From NCBI RefSeq assembly GCF_019279795.1, contig NC_056743.1, positions 932,449,178 through 932,513,177 on the forward strand: a stretch of 64,000 bases of DNA, written 5' to 3'. Numbering within the stretch: position 1 is the stretch's first letter; the number at the start of each line of letters is the position of its first letter. Shown piece by piece: positions 33,651 to 45,179 of this stretch. Source of the stretch: Protopterus annectens (taxonomy: Eukaryota; Chordata; Ceratodontiformes; Protopteridae). A program made the translations under genes and the position numbers. A model generated the notes under the pieces. It saw only the letters and a list, made by a program, of their open reading frames with translations. It did no database searches and was not told the origin of the DNA.

Positions 33651-36584
33651 AATACAGAACTCCTACACTTTTGCATACGGGGGCTCTGCTTTTTTTTGGT
33701 GATGCTTCCTGCTTCTGGTCTGGGTGTGGAGGCGACTTGGAGAAGCAGGGAGGAGTATGGAAACTGTGTCTTTTGTGGAAGAAGAATGAATTAAGAGATA
33801 GGTGTTGGCGCAAAAAACGTTAGTAACAGAGGAGAAAATAGGAGTAGATAAGTTGGTTCAAGCAAATGAGAAGGGAGAGAAGAAAGAGGAGAAGGAAGGG
33901 AAGGTGGTTGAACCTTTGCAAGACGCAATGTTTGTTCCAGGAAAGATTGTTCGAGGGAGACAGCGGAACACAGCGAGAAAGTATGATTACAACCCCCCAA
34001 TCAGGAGGGTTGTGGGATGTGTATCTTAAGAAGTTAAGTATTCAGTGTGAACCTGAAAGTGAACATGCAGCATCGTGGGTAGAAATTATGGACAGAATCC
34101 AGGAAGAAGTAGGAGAGATAAAAAAGAAGTAAAAAGGTAGTATGCAAAAACCATGGGAGAAGGAGAGGAAAGGGAAGAAAAAAGATGGATGAAAGAAGGA
34201 AGAAGTACCTTGTAAGGATAAGCAGTAACAAAGGTAAAGAACTCTATAGGTATAAAGTATGGGACAATATTGTTTTGCCATTGGGTATTGCTCCCAGAGA
34301 GCTAAGCGCATTTATTCACATTAATACAAACACTTTTTGTGACATTTTATTTGAATCAGGGTAATACAGGGAATCGTTTCTAGAACAATGAGTTAAAGAA
34401 AAATTATAGTCCTTGGAATTTATGTCGTGCAAGCTTTTAATTGAGAGACAAAAAAGAAGGCAAATGTGCAGTTTCTAACTGAAGTAGAAAAAGAAACATT
34501 GAAGGACTATCTAAAGACTGTATGTAAAGAGGCTATGGATATTACAAAAATATATAATAGAGGTTTATGGACTGGGGGTTGGGAACGTACTGTTGTATTG
34601 TAAATGAAAAAGGAAAATATAATTCATATTCTAAGTGTGATACATGTAGAAGAGAATAGAAGGTTTGTAAAATATTGGGGGCAACTGAAAATGTGATTGT
34701 TGTGTGGTAAAAATGATCATTTAATTAGTAATTGTGGTAAAAGAAAATGTTATATCTGTGGTAAAGTAGGTTATGAAGCAAATATATGAATTGAAATGTG
34801 TAAAATGTGAATTAACAGGATGTTCATGGATGGCCTGTAAAGAAAATGTTGAAGGAAAAGGGGTGAGAAAGAACATGAGCAAGAAAGTATGCAAGAAATA
34901 GAAGACATACAAGAAGAAATACAAGAAATTGAGACAAAGGTATCAAATATAAAAGACAAGGAAAGGATAAGTACATAAGGGGTGACGAAGATCAGGAGGA
35001 AATAATAGTAAATTCAAGTGAAGAAGATGATCGTAAGTGGGTGATTAAAGGTAAAAAAAAAATCAGTTGGTAAAAGGGTGAAAGTAAATGAAAGCTTTAA
35101 GAATGTAGGTTTGAGAGAAATTAAAAAAAAAAAGCAAAGGATGAAATAAGCAAATTAATTTAAAGTGAGAATTTTAGCTGTAAATGTAAATAGTATAAAG
35201 AGTATTAAAAAAGGTTGTGTGTATTAGAATGGTTTAAAATGCTTGATATGGATATTATAATATTAGCAGACAAGAATTTTGTCAGAAGGGAGAGATTACA
35301 AGTAAAGGAATTATGGGAAGGAAGTATTTGGAATATAGGAATTAAAACATGTTCAGGCATTAGAATTTTAATTAAAAACTCAGTAGTCATTTTGGGTTTA
35401 CTTTGGCAGAATAATAGTATTTCATGTTAGATGGAAAAAGCAAGTGTACAGAATTGTTGCAGTATATCCATATGTCGCACAAAATGAGAGAGTAATGTTC
35501 ACGAAAATACTTTATATGAGCATCAATATGCAAATTATAATAGGAGGGGATTTTAAATGTGATTTAAGAAAAAGGAGAAAAGGAGATATGTTGAAGTAAT
35601 AGAGATTCTGAAAAGTGAAAAATTAAATGTATGGGATTGATAACAATGGACCTATGAAAGAGGGAACCTGAAAACAGAACTTGATTACTGTTTGATTTGG
35701 AAAGTTTGAAAATTTTAAACAAAGGAATAAGAATAACAGGTTTTCAGATCATGTGGCAATATGGATAGTGATTCAGGAAAAAGAGGGGTATATAAAATAG
35801 GTAGAGGTAGGGAAAATATTAGACTTATGGGATTATCATACAGGTATGAGCATGTTTTATGATACTTGGACAAGTTGGTGGATATGTTTTAAGGAAGAGT
35901 ATAACTTTTTTTAGAATGGCAAAAGTCAAAAAGAGTAGGAGAGAAACAAAGTATAAAGTAGTTAGGAAGCATTCAAGTAGGTTAAAAAAGATAAAGGATT
36001 TGGGGAAAAAGGAAACATGATTATGAAATAAATCAAGAAAAAGTTAAAAAAATGCCATTTAAACAAATGTATTTGTTGCGGGGAAAGAAAGTAAGAGGTG
36101 GCACCATATCTAAACAAAGTGGTAAAAGAAAATAGAAGGGTAATAAGAGAAATAAATGAAAAGGAAGAGGTTGTCAAAACACAAAAGGAAATATTGGATG
36201 TAATAGCTTATGTAAATAAGACTTTTTAAAAATATAATACAGAAAGACATAATTGGAGAGTGGAAAAACCTAATTAAAGAAGATAATATGGAAATAGAAC
36301 TGAACATAACTGTGAAAGAAATGGAAAGCATATAAAGGACAGTGGATATGGAATCTGCTACAGGGCTGGATGGGATTAAATATTCCATGTACAGAGAACA
36401 TGCTAGATCGGCAGAAGTAGTATTTTGTAGAGGTGTTAAATGAATAGTTAGAGAAAGGGGTGAAAGATAGAAATGTGGACTGGAGTTATAAAATTCATAT
36501 GGAAAAAAGGAGAAATAGAAGATATAAGGAACTAGAGACCAGTAGTGTCAAATAATGTGGATTATAAGATATGTATGAAAATAA
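33650..36584 (+). mobile_element. Zinc-knuckle/APE LINE, copy 2, 5' part
   Basis: Starts head-to-tail after copy 1. The AATCAGGAGGGTTG block at 33999 equals that at 22020 in copy 1. Zinc knuckles are clearer here: CGKNDHLISN.CGK then CYICGKVGYEAN and CVKCELTGCSWMAC (34705-34840). ORF2 begins near 35167 (VRILAVNVNSI), continues with WFKMLDMDIIILADKNF and GFQIMWQYG-type endonuclease remnants, and reaches the RT start FIWKKGEIEDIRN near 36495. Eroded by stops and frameshifts. Confidence 0.7.
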
Positions 36585-38974
36585 TCATAGGAAGTTACTA
36601 GGCTTTTGGCCCTGAGGCCCCTAAATGCCTAGGCAAGAATTTAGCCCATGTTCCAACACGTCAGCACCCTATGCCGCTGTCCAGCAGGGACATAGGTGGA
36701 ATCCCAGGGGTGTATTTTCTGTTCCCCATCCAGTTATCTAGATTGCGCTTAAATAGGTTTAATGAGGTACTCTGCTTTACGTGGAGAGGGAGTCTATTCC
36801 ACAAAAGGTGGAGTCTCCAGGACACAAATCTGTCCTGCCAACAAGTCCTATTGATGTCACAGACCAGGTTGAGGCCTCAAGTGCGGGTTACTTGAGTGGA
36901 GCTTGTCTTGCGGATATGCAGCAGTCCCCTCAGGGTGGAGACTGAGCTTGCTTTGTATGCCAGACAGAGGTCGCCTCTAAGGAGTCTGTAAGAAACTGAG
37001 TAGAGGGACAGGGTTTTTTAGCCTATCTGTGGAGGGTAGATGTTTGAGGCCATGGATTCTCAGGGTGAAGAATCTCTGGGGTCTCTCCAGCTGCTGCATT
37101 TGCTTTGCGAGGTACGTGCTGAAAGGAGCATTGTATTCAATAATTGGTCATATAAGGGAAGAATATAGGGATGTTATGACCACCTTGTCCCTGGATGAGA
37201 TATCCTTACTAATGAAGTGGGCCATGTAGAAAGCTTTTCCGTACAACGAAGGCAGTATGGTGGTCAAAAGTCAGTTTGCTATCAACCTCGGTTCCCAAGA
37301 GTCTCATGACTGATTGTGTGCTTATTGTGTGCTTAGTGCCTTATTATCAATGTGATAATTTGTGGGATGTCATTTTCCCCAAAAAGGATGATGATGCATT
37401 TTTTGGCAATCAGTTTGAGGCCATGTTTCTGGCACCAGTCATTTGTTTGGGTGAGACCCTCTTGGAGGATGTCCACATCACTATGGGAATTGATGACAGC
37501 ACCCAGCTTGCAGTCATCTGCACACTTGGTCAGCCATAGCCCACTAGATTTGGCCTGCACCTCTTGAAGTATATACCAAACAGCAGAGGACCCAAGACCA
37601 ATCCCTGGGATACACTGCTTGTTACGGGTCTACTACTTGAGGTGGCTTTCCCTATTTTGACTAAGTGGGTTCTATCAGTGAGCCAGTTTGCTACCCATCT
37701 GGTAGCATATGGATTGATACCTGAGTAGGGAATAGTATCGAAGGCCTTGGCCAGATCAAGGTAGGCATTGTGCACTAACTTCCCCTCTTCTATGGCCTTG
37801 GTGACTGTCTCAAAGAAGTTGACCAAATTGAACAGGCATGACCTCCCCTCGACAAAACCAGACTGTGTCGGATCAAGTGTCTGGAGGTTGCCAGTGTCCT
37901 TGTTAATGAAGTCCATTATAATCTGCTCCATGGCCTTGCAGATCAGGCGAGTTAGGCTGATGGGTCTATAATTTCCTGGATCGGTGGATGATGCACCTTT
38001 GTGCAAAGGGATGACAGTAGCTGTCCTCCACTTGGCTGAGACAAAGCCGGTACTCAGGCTTTTGTTGAATAGGGTGCCTAATGGTGCTGCAGGTTCCTGC
38101 TTGAGTTCATGTAGGATGCAGCCTGGGATGTTATCAGGTCCCATGGAGGCTGTATTTTATGCCTTTAAGAGGGCAGTGATGACTTGCTCCCTAGAGATAA
38201 GGGGAGGGGGGCAGGTACTGGGGATGTCCTGTTCCACTGATGGGGGGCGGCAGTAGAGTGAAGTTTTCACTGAACCTGTCTGCCAGCAGGTTGGGTATAT
38301 CTACAGGGTTTGTGTATGTGGTGTCCTTAACAACCAGTTCTGAGCAGACTTTGAGATTACGGACGTATGTGAAGAAAGCCTTATGATTGTCTTTAGTAGA
38401 TGTGACCAGTTTGGACTCCAGGTTTGCTTTGGAGGATTTCACTAGTGCTCTTATTTGCTTGTTCAGGCTAAGGAGAGATTGCTTCCAATTAGACACCTGC
38501 TCCTTCTTGGTCCTGGACAGCATTCTTTTTCCTTTTATTAAAGAGTTTATTTATTGTAGATGTCCACCAGACAGGTTCACTTTTCCATGTGGAGGATGAT
38601 TTCGTCCTGTCTGGTATTCCATGCAGCTATATAAATGCTCACATAGTACTTTGGTGTAAGTTTGGACATTTCCAGTTTCTGTGAAGGGGGAGGGGGCTGT
38701 GAAGCTGTTTATACCTTCCCTCAGGAGGTTGTAATCAGCTTTGGAGAAGATTTTTTTGTCCCACCCTAGCTAGGGGATGTCGGCGGAGATGGTCACTTCA
38801 AAAGTGACTACTTTGTGGTCGGATCTTACCAGGGATGATGACACTGTAGGGACACTGCAGTGGTTACTCATGCTGGTGAATGCCAAGTCCAAGATATTTT
38901 CACCTCTTGTGGGGGTGTCAACCAACTGCTCCAAGGCATTTACATTGGCAAAATCAAGTAATCTCTGGAGACTG
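36585..38974 (-). mobile_element. L2/CR1-like LINE, 5'-truncated, minus strand
   Basis: Inserted in LINE copy 2 and flanked by GAAAATAA at 36577-36584 and 38975-38982 (8-bp target duplication). Reading the minus strand: endonuclease end with the SDHK box (about 38810-38830), a linker, RT start MGPDNIPGCILHELKQEPAAP, NYRPISLTRLICKAMEQII, LDLAKAFDTIP, QGLVLGPLLF, ADDCKLGAVIN, then the C-terminal region with stops and a 3' tail ending CCTATGA. The longest open part is 37530-38144. Same family as 54157-54835. Confidence 0.82.
37530..38144 (-). pseudogene. L2/CR1-like reverse transcriptase fragment
   Basis: 204 codons of RT fingers and palm. Motif A Asp lies in YLDLAKAFDTI and the SQGLVLGPLL block corresponds to the usual PQGSVLGPLL. 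The frame breaks just before the ADD box, which lies in an overlapping frame (37333-37560, CADDCKLGAVINS). Inactive because of the frameshift. Confidence 0.8.
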
Positions 38975-40690
38975 GAAAATAAAATGAATAAATTATTAAC
39001 AGAAATAGTATTTAGAAGAAAAGGGAAAGGGAGTCAAGAATTTTTAATAATAAGGGATATGGTAGATTTAATAGAAATTTAGAGCTTAAGGTTGTGACAA
39101 GTGATATGCGTAAAGCATTTGATTATATACAGCATGAAAGTTTATGGGAGATTTTAAAAGTGTATAATGTAAGTGGAAAGATGATAAGAATCATTTTGTC
39201 AGTCTATGAAAATAAAGTAAGATTAGTAATAGGTGGTTGGTTAGGTGAAGAAATTAAACATAAGATGTGGAATAAGACAGGACTGTCCAGCAAATAGTAT
39301 TTTATTTGTGTTGATTATAAATGCAGTTGTTAATGAAATAAATGTGTCATTAAGAGAAGCAGAATGTAGCACAAATGAGGGTATACAAATGCCAGTGATG
39401 CCTTTATATGAAGATGATAGTGTTAATGACTAAAAATGAAGAGTGGATAGAGATAGCTTTTAAGAAACTTAGTTGAGTTGAAAGATATAGGTCTAAGTAT
39501 AAATTAGGATAAAAGTAAATGTTTAGGAAATAACCGGAAAAATAGAAGGGATACAGTTTAATAGACAAAATGAAATTTTAGGAATAAAATTTGGTAGTGA
39601 TCAGCTTAGAATAATACAGTGACAGAATATGATGCAAAAATTTAGAAATATATGTTTGTTTTGGAGGACATATAAGTTGTATAGCAAAAAAAAAGTACAT
39701 TTAATTCTGTGCTATTAGGAAAAACAGCATATTTAATGAACGTAGTGATGGTACCTGTAAGACAGGAGAAATATTTATCTTCAATAAAATTTGCATTTAT
39801 TTGGGCATCCAAATTAAATCTGATTAAAAGAGGTCCATTATATGTAAGAAAACAAGGAGCAGGGTAAGGGTTTTTTAATCCTATAGTTCATGCAGCATCT
39901 TTGAATTTATATAAGGTTTTTATACTTTGAAAATAATAAAGGATCAATAGCTTTAATAATGAAAGAAAAATTTGGGATAAGATGAAAAACTTAAAAAGAG
40001 GAAAAGGATATTTGAGTGAGAAATGAAAGCGTGTCAAGATAAAATTGTTCTAGAAATTAAATATATGTAATATAGAAAAGAACAGAAGAGAATGGTACGA
40101 GAGTATAATGTATAAATATTATACATATCCATGCAAACATATAGAGAAAGAAAAATGTAAGCAATAAAAGCAAGGAAAGAGAGATGTAAAATATTACAAG
40201 TGTGCAGATTTTCTGTGGAGATTAACAAGAAAATTACCAGTAAATTTGAATATGCCATATTAAAAATGAGGATAAGGAATTTGTAATTACTGTAGTTGAG
40301 GTGGAGGTAACAGAACATTTTTTAATTGTGAAAGGGCAAAGAGAATATTGGAAATATTCGTGAGAATGAAATTATAAAAGAATGTAAATATGGAAATTGT
40401 AGAATATGGTTATTATGGGGATAAAAGTGTAAAAGAGGTAAGAATGTGGATTGGAAATCGTTTCATATAACAAGGATATTTTTGAATGAAAGATTAAATG
40501 AGAATAAATTTAATTTAAAAATGGATACTGTCAGAAATATTGCAAAAGTATGATCTTGGTTATGGAAAATTAGGATGAACAGAGGAATGAGAGTAAAAAA
40601 AGGAATGCAAAAATTGAAATGTGACTATGTAAATAAGTGCAAATAAGTTGAATATGATGTCAGTAGTGTAAATATTATAATAATTTTAAA
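38975..40690 (+). mobile_element. LINE copy 2, 3' part
   Basis: Continues copy 2 after the L2/CR1-like insertion: NKMNKLLTEIV, then DMRKAFDYIQHESLWEILKVYN (39103), WLGEEIKHKM, SILFVLIINAVVNEI (39295) and LYEDD for YADD (39408). The thumb FIWASKLNLIKRG is at 39800 and the C-terminal ADFLWRLTRKLPVNLNMPY at 40205. A/T-rich with many stops; ends before the SINE at 40697. Confidence 0.68.
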
Positions 40691-40696
40691 AAGAAT

Positions 40697-40925
40697 CCCT
40701 ACTCTTTTCGATGAATACCATAGGATCTTTGACATCCACTTGATCTACCAACAACTCGAGCAGATGGGGGTCTCAGTTTAATGTTTTATCTGAAGGATGG
40801 CACACTTAGGTGTGCAATACCCCCTTATGCTGCACATCATTGTCAGCAATTGATCTACCTGGTGTGGTAATAGAACCCACAGCCTTCTGCACCAAGGGTG
40901 AGTATGCTGCCTGTTGCACCACTGA
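40697..40925 (-). mobile_element. tRNA-derived SINE, minus strand
   Basis: On the minus strand the head reads GTGGTGCAACAGGCAGC.. with a B-box-like GGGTTCTATTACC (near 40870), as in tRNA-derived RNA polymerase III promoters. The body and tail contain AACATTAAACTGAG and AAAGATCCTATGG, then AAAAGAGTAGGGATT. Length is about 230 bp. No clear target duplication was found. The family is not named here. Confidence 0.6.
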
Positions 40926-41639
40926 CACTTTCATTCTCCATATTCATTCAATAATAATGGCTATTCATTTTCTTTTCTTAAATTTTTAATATAAGTATGG
41001 TTTCAAAATGAGCAGTGATCCTGGACATTTTAGGTTCAGCAGAGATATCTCCAGGAAGATTGATACTCTGCCAGTGACTCGCAACAATCTTCCCTCCCCT
41101 TTGTTTTTCCCAATTCACTCCCCAGTAAAAGAATTTACATATGTTTCAGCGTAGTGGTTTCAAGTAACATTGGACAGTTTACTCCAAGAAAATCTGAACA
41201 ACTTTAATTCCAGGCCCATTTCCAACCACTCCTGCAAATTCTGTCTGCTGAATTCTGCCCTTAAATCATCAGCTACTGAACATTATGCAGAATGATGACC
41301 AGAGGAGCTTCATGCTAGAGCTTTTCTGTGATCTCTCGCACTTTAGCAAGTTTATCAAGATAAAAAAAAAAGATGCAAGTATTATGAATACTACTAACTC
41401 TACCAGTGCAGGACACACTTTTAGTAACCATGGACTTGCAGGGTGTCCTTTAACTGCACATCTCTGCTCTCAAAGTTGACTCATTGTTATACAAGACTTT
41501 TTGTGTGGGATTCCCATCATTAATACATGTCCTTTCCATTTTCTTTCACCAAGTGTGCACTTACATTTTTACCCCTCTGATTTATGACCGGTTCACATCT
41601 ACCCTTATATGGAAACATATTCAGACAGTCTTCCTTTAG
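40926..41639. other. Unassigned non-coding DNA
   Basis: No recognised gene, repeat or exon. Short open frames (for example 41285-41479) have no recognisable content. Confidence 0.45.
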
Positions 41640-42420
41640 AGCTTTATACCTTGCAGTTCTGCAGGGTCTGCAGTGCTTGAACAGTAAGGGTGCCTTTCTC
41701 ATTGAGGGAAAAACAAATGGGTCTACCTTCCAAAGTGATTTGTAGGGGCAGTCCTAGAAAGCAGATTTTCTGTGATAACTTTACCAGTACAAAGAGTACA
41801 GCTGCTGAAAGACGTTTTCCTGTGTGTTTGGAAACAAAAGTCACTGACCAGCAAGAATATTTTTGTATTCTGGTCTGCTGAATCTGTTCTGTTCTTATGG
41901 TTCTTGGTGTCAAATTAAACATGACAAAGGTACAACAGTGCTTCCAAAATCTTTGGAATCAGAGTTCCTAACCCTTGAATCCTCTCTGTCTTTTTATATC
42001 AAGCTTTATGAAAGAATTACGTGGTGGAATGACCAGATTACCCTCAAACACAGAGTGCCCTTATTCTCTGATTTATGAATAGAAAGCTATGGTCAACTCC
42101 ACGCTGCAGAGGAGATCTCCAAGTTTAAGAATCTGAAAAAGCAGTGCTTATGATTTAATCCTTGAGGAGATGTTGAATGTTTATCCGGCATTGATAAACT
42201 TCATATCTGCCTTAAAACCTGGGAGCCTTCGGACTGCCACAGCACAAGAGCAGTGCATTATATCAACAAACAAAGACAGCTGTTTAAGTTTGTAGCTTAG
42301 TCACAATAATGTTAGAGCTACTTTTTTAGCCAGTCAGGTCACTTCTAGTCATTTATATTCGCACTCTAAAAAATGATTTGGTAGTTGCTCTTTTTTTAAA
42401 AGAAGTATATCATTCTCCTG
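41640..42420 (+). mobile_element. Eroded pol of an older DIRS/Ngaro-like element
   Basis: RNase H landmarks survive across several frames: WWNDQITLKHRVPLFS (near 42020-42070), which matches the WW..NLxxGVPL block before RNase H in this class; a YG..AHL-like segment; EMLNVYPALINFISALKPG (42165), like the E-LLAV-AL-F helix; and HSTRAVHYINKQ (42240), like the DNTTVxxYINKQ box. Spacing is close to that expected. It is far more decayed than copies A-F and not aligned with them in detail. Confidence 0.5.
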
Positions 42421-42568
42421 TGAGTGGAAAGTGGTAAGAGAGAGATTTCTTGAAAGAACAAAGAATTTGGGTATCAAAGGTGTCCTAGTTATCTCATATA
42501 TGAATTGTCAGCTTCCTTATTTTTGTTTCATGCTTCCCACAGGCATGTGTGGGCCACATACACTGTTT

Positions 42569-42709
42569 CCCAAAACAAATGGCCAAGCACCAGTGTGTTT
42601 TAAACACTTGAATTTGTATTAAGTTATTTCAACCACATCAACATTGTGAAATAACCTAATAAAATATTTGAGTGCTTAAAACACACTGGTGCTGGCCATT
42701 TGTTTTGGG
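42569..42709. repeat. Fold-back (inverted) repeat
   Basis: Left arm CCCAAAACAAATGGCCAAGC.. from 42569 is the near-perfect reverse complement of the right arm ending ..TGGCCATTTGTTTTGGG at 42709. The arms are about 60 bases with a loop of roughly 10-20 bases. It could be a small hairpin element or a palindromic duplication; no encoded protein. Confidence 0.85.
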
Positions 42710-43415
42710 AAGTGGTGTTTTGGTTTGGCCATTTGCATCTGTCATACTTGCGAGCTGTTTTTGCCACAGACACATTCCCCATCATTTGGTATCGGAGCCT
42801 CTTAAATGTATTTACTGTGATGTGTCTTAGTCTAAAACTGTTGTTAAGGGTTAAAAAAAATCTAATGCCAGTAGCTATGGTAAAACTATGTGTTCTTATA
42901 ACAGATGTTGGTAGCTGAAACAGCAGTCCTGCCACAGCAAGCTGTTACCTAAAGAAAAAGGCACTGTTCTGCATCCAGGTATTCAGTATGACAGTTTAGG
43001 GGGGGCTTCAGGTTGGCAGGTTCATGTCACAAAGCAAGCACATCTCTTCAGAGCTGTTACATTAAAAAAAAAAAGTTTAAAAAGACCCAATACCAGAAAA
43101 ATATTTTCCCGGGGGTGGGGGGGGGGGGTTCTGCTTTGCAGCAGTGGCGACACATGCATGAGTGTAGGTGTATCACCCACAGCAATGAGCATAATGAGTC
43201 CGCTTTGTTGTGTGTGTGGTTCTTCACGCAGTTTGGGGATATAAGTGGAAGTGCACATGGTGTTTCTGAGGCACTTTTAGCAGGGCACGCAAAGCCACTC
43301 TGGTGGTGGTCTTGAGGATTCAGGTTTACTGATCTGCCTGACCCACTGACTGGCCTGCTCCCCACCACATGATTCTTGGCTGTAATAGAAGGATGAGGGT
43401 TGGTGTGTTCCTAGG
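42710..43415. other. Unassigned non-coding DNA with an A run and a G run
   Basis: Contains an A run near 43063-43073 and GGGGGTGGGGGGGGGGGG at about 43112-43129. No exon or element was recognised. Confidence 0.45.
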
Positions 43416-43830
43416 AACAAATGGGCCTTAGGGCTCTTTCCCTGATAGGAGATGTGCTTTGTTTTTTCTGATGTGGGTATCACTGATGAGCCCCTCAGAT
43501 GGTGAAACAAATGGGCTGTAGGTCACTTACCCTGCCTAGTGATGGATCTGGTATATGGGTTATAGCACTGATGAGCCCGTCAGATTGGGAAACAAATGGG
43601 CTTATAGGTCTCTTACCCTACCTAGTGATGGATCTGGTATATGGGCTATAGCACTGATGAGCCTGTCAGATGGGGAAACAAATGGGCTGTTGGTCTCTTA
43701 CCCTGCCTAGTAATGGGTCTGGTATATGGGCTGTAGCACTGATATGCCCCTCAGATGAGGAAACAAATGGGCTGTAGGTCTCTTACCCTGCCTAGTAATG
43801 GGTCTGGTATGTGGGCTAATGAGACCCCAC
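43416..43830. repeat. Minisatellite, five units of about 85 bp
   Basis: The start word AACAAATGGG recurs at 43416, 43506, 43591, 43677 and 43762 (spacing 90, 85, 86, 85). Each unit continues with CTCTTACCCTGCCTAGT, ATGGRTCTGGTATATGGG and CACTGATGAGCCC. The first unit is the most divergent and the last is partial. It lies 5' of the first TIMELESS exon seen here, probably in an intron. Confidence 0.92.
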
Positions 43831-44155
43831 TAGTGGCCTAGTTCACATGTGCAACTTGAAAATATTTGTCAGACCAGCTCTTTGTTACTTACATAAGTAG
43901 TTTTGTGATTTCACAAATATTCACAATTTAAAAAAAAATAGCCTTATTGGGGCATCTTGGGAATTATTGTGATGAATTTAGCAGAAGCAGCTTTACATTT
44001 GGCGTGATTGCAGGTCTGCAGTATAATTATCGGTTCACATTTTTTTTTTTTAGTGGGGTGGTGATAGGGCACAGAGTAATTATGTAAAAACGTAATTGGA
44101 ATTCTGAAGGAAAACCCAATATGCATAACGTGCATTTGTTTTTTGCACTTACAAG

Positions 44156-44273
44156 GGCAGTCACCACCTGAGCCAGAGGATACTGAAGAGCTTGACAATG
44201 AGGTAGAAGATGAAGAGATGGCATCTGTTCAGGTTTCAGAAACTGAATTTAATTTCATGGATTATATGAAGAG
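44156..44273 (+). CDS. TIMELESS: TIMELESS, internal coding exon (acidic segment to KR)
   Basis: Encodes an acidic stretch (EDTEELDNEVEDEEM) then SETEFNFMDYMKR, matching the region of vertebrate TIMELESS just before its conserved helical block. The donor is AG|GTAAGT after 44273, leaving two bases of a codon (phase 2). The acceptor is either CACTTACAAG|GG (exon from 44156, used here) or the next CAG (from 44161); both keep frame. TIMELESS works with TIPIN at replication forks (family knowledge). Upstream exons are not found in the window. Confidence 0.85.
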
Positions 44274-44511
44274 GTAAGTTTTTTTTTCTTTTTTGGTATT
44301 ACGCAGCTAAGGAAATGTATCCAATTCTTAAATAATAAGCATAATAATAATAAATGCTCCAGAAATAGTATAGTCCAAGTGTCAAACAGGCAATTAAGAA
44401 GACAAGCACAGTGAGAGGAAGGGCTCTTTTAACAGTAATGGAAGAAGCCATGTATGAGCACATCTTACTGCAGTGAGCTTTAATTTTGCATCTGTATAGA
44501 GCTATGTCTTG

Positions 44512-44742
44512 TAGCCGCGGTGGTGCAGCAGTAGCATTGTCGCCTTACAGCAAGAGGAGTCTGCATGTCCTCCCCGCGGTCAAGTGGAGTTCGAAAGACA
44601 TGCGTGAATGGGCATGCCTTCATTGAAGGTTGGGTGTCGAGCTGGCACCTCGGCACCATAAAAATCTCCTGCCACTCATTAGCGGACCAGAGTTCCGCTG
44701 TGACAACCCCTAACCGTGAAAAGCCGAAAGAAGAACAACAAC
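44512..44742 (+). mobile_element. tRNA-derived SINE with target duplication, in a TIMELESS intron
   Basis: Flanked by ATAGAGCTATGTCTTG (44496-44511) and ATAGAGTTATGTCTTG (44743-44758), a 16-bp duplication with one mismatch. It begins TAGCCGCGGTGGTGCAGC with an A-box-like element, has a B-box-like GGAGTTCGAAAG near 44586, a unique body, and ends in AAGAACAACAAC, an AAC-type tail. 231 bp, same strand as the gene. The family name is not recognised. Confidence 0.85.
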
Positions 44743-44977
44743 ATAGAGTTATGTCTTGGTTCCACCTCTTGTTACAACCATTTGATAAAGGCCTGTATAC
44801 TAGTACCATAAAAATTTAAGGAAGCTGTACTGAGTTTCATAGAAGAAAGTTATGTACTGGTAGTATTATGTAATTTTAACTGTGACAGTTTGTACTTTGC
44901 ATACTTTATGCCTGTAAATATATGAGACAGAGAATTGCAATACATTATTGATGGGTGCATTTTTTTTCTTGCTGCAG

Positions 44978-45179
44978 GTTTGCCAACTGTAATGTAATAA
45001 AGCCCTACTTTCTGTTGCTGAAGAACTATATGAAAAACAGTTCTCATACAAACCACTGCATTGTGAAGATGCTACATAGGATAGCTTATGACCTCAAAAT
45101 GGATGCCCTTCTGTACCAGCTCTCAGTTTTCTGTCTGTTCAACAAAATTGTCTCTGACCCTGCAGCAAGTACTTATAAG
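44978..45179 (+). CDS. TIMELESS: TIMELESS, internal coding exon (helical core)
   Basis: 202 bases. The acceptor TTCTTGCTGCAG|G completes the Arg codon split from the previous exon, followed by 67 codons, [17 protein letters not shown].. to DPAASTYK. The segment [17 protein letters not shown] with the following [10 protein letters not shown] is highly characteristic of vertebrate TIMELESS. The donor is AAG|GTGAGT at 45180, phase 0. No stops, and both splice signals are intact, so the gene appears functional here. Confidence 0.93.

Noticed and set aside
43416..43830. CRISPR-like array
   Set aside because: Units of 85 bp repeat over their whole length with no unique spacers; it is a minisatellite in a vertebrate genome.
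1..44155. Further upstream TIMELESS exons
   Set aside because: I looked for conserved TIMELESS segments bounded by splice sites in the non-repeat parts and found none; the first exon seen is 44156-44273.
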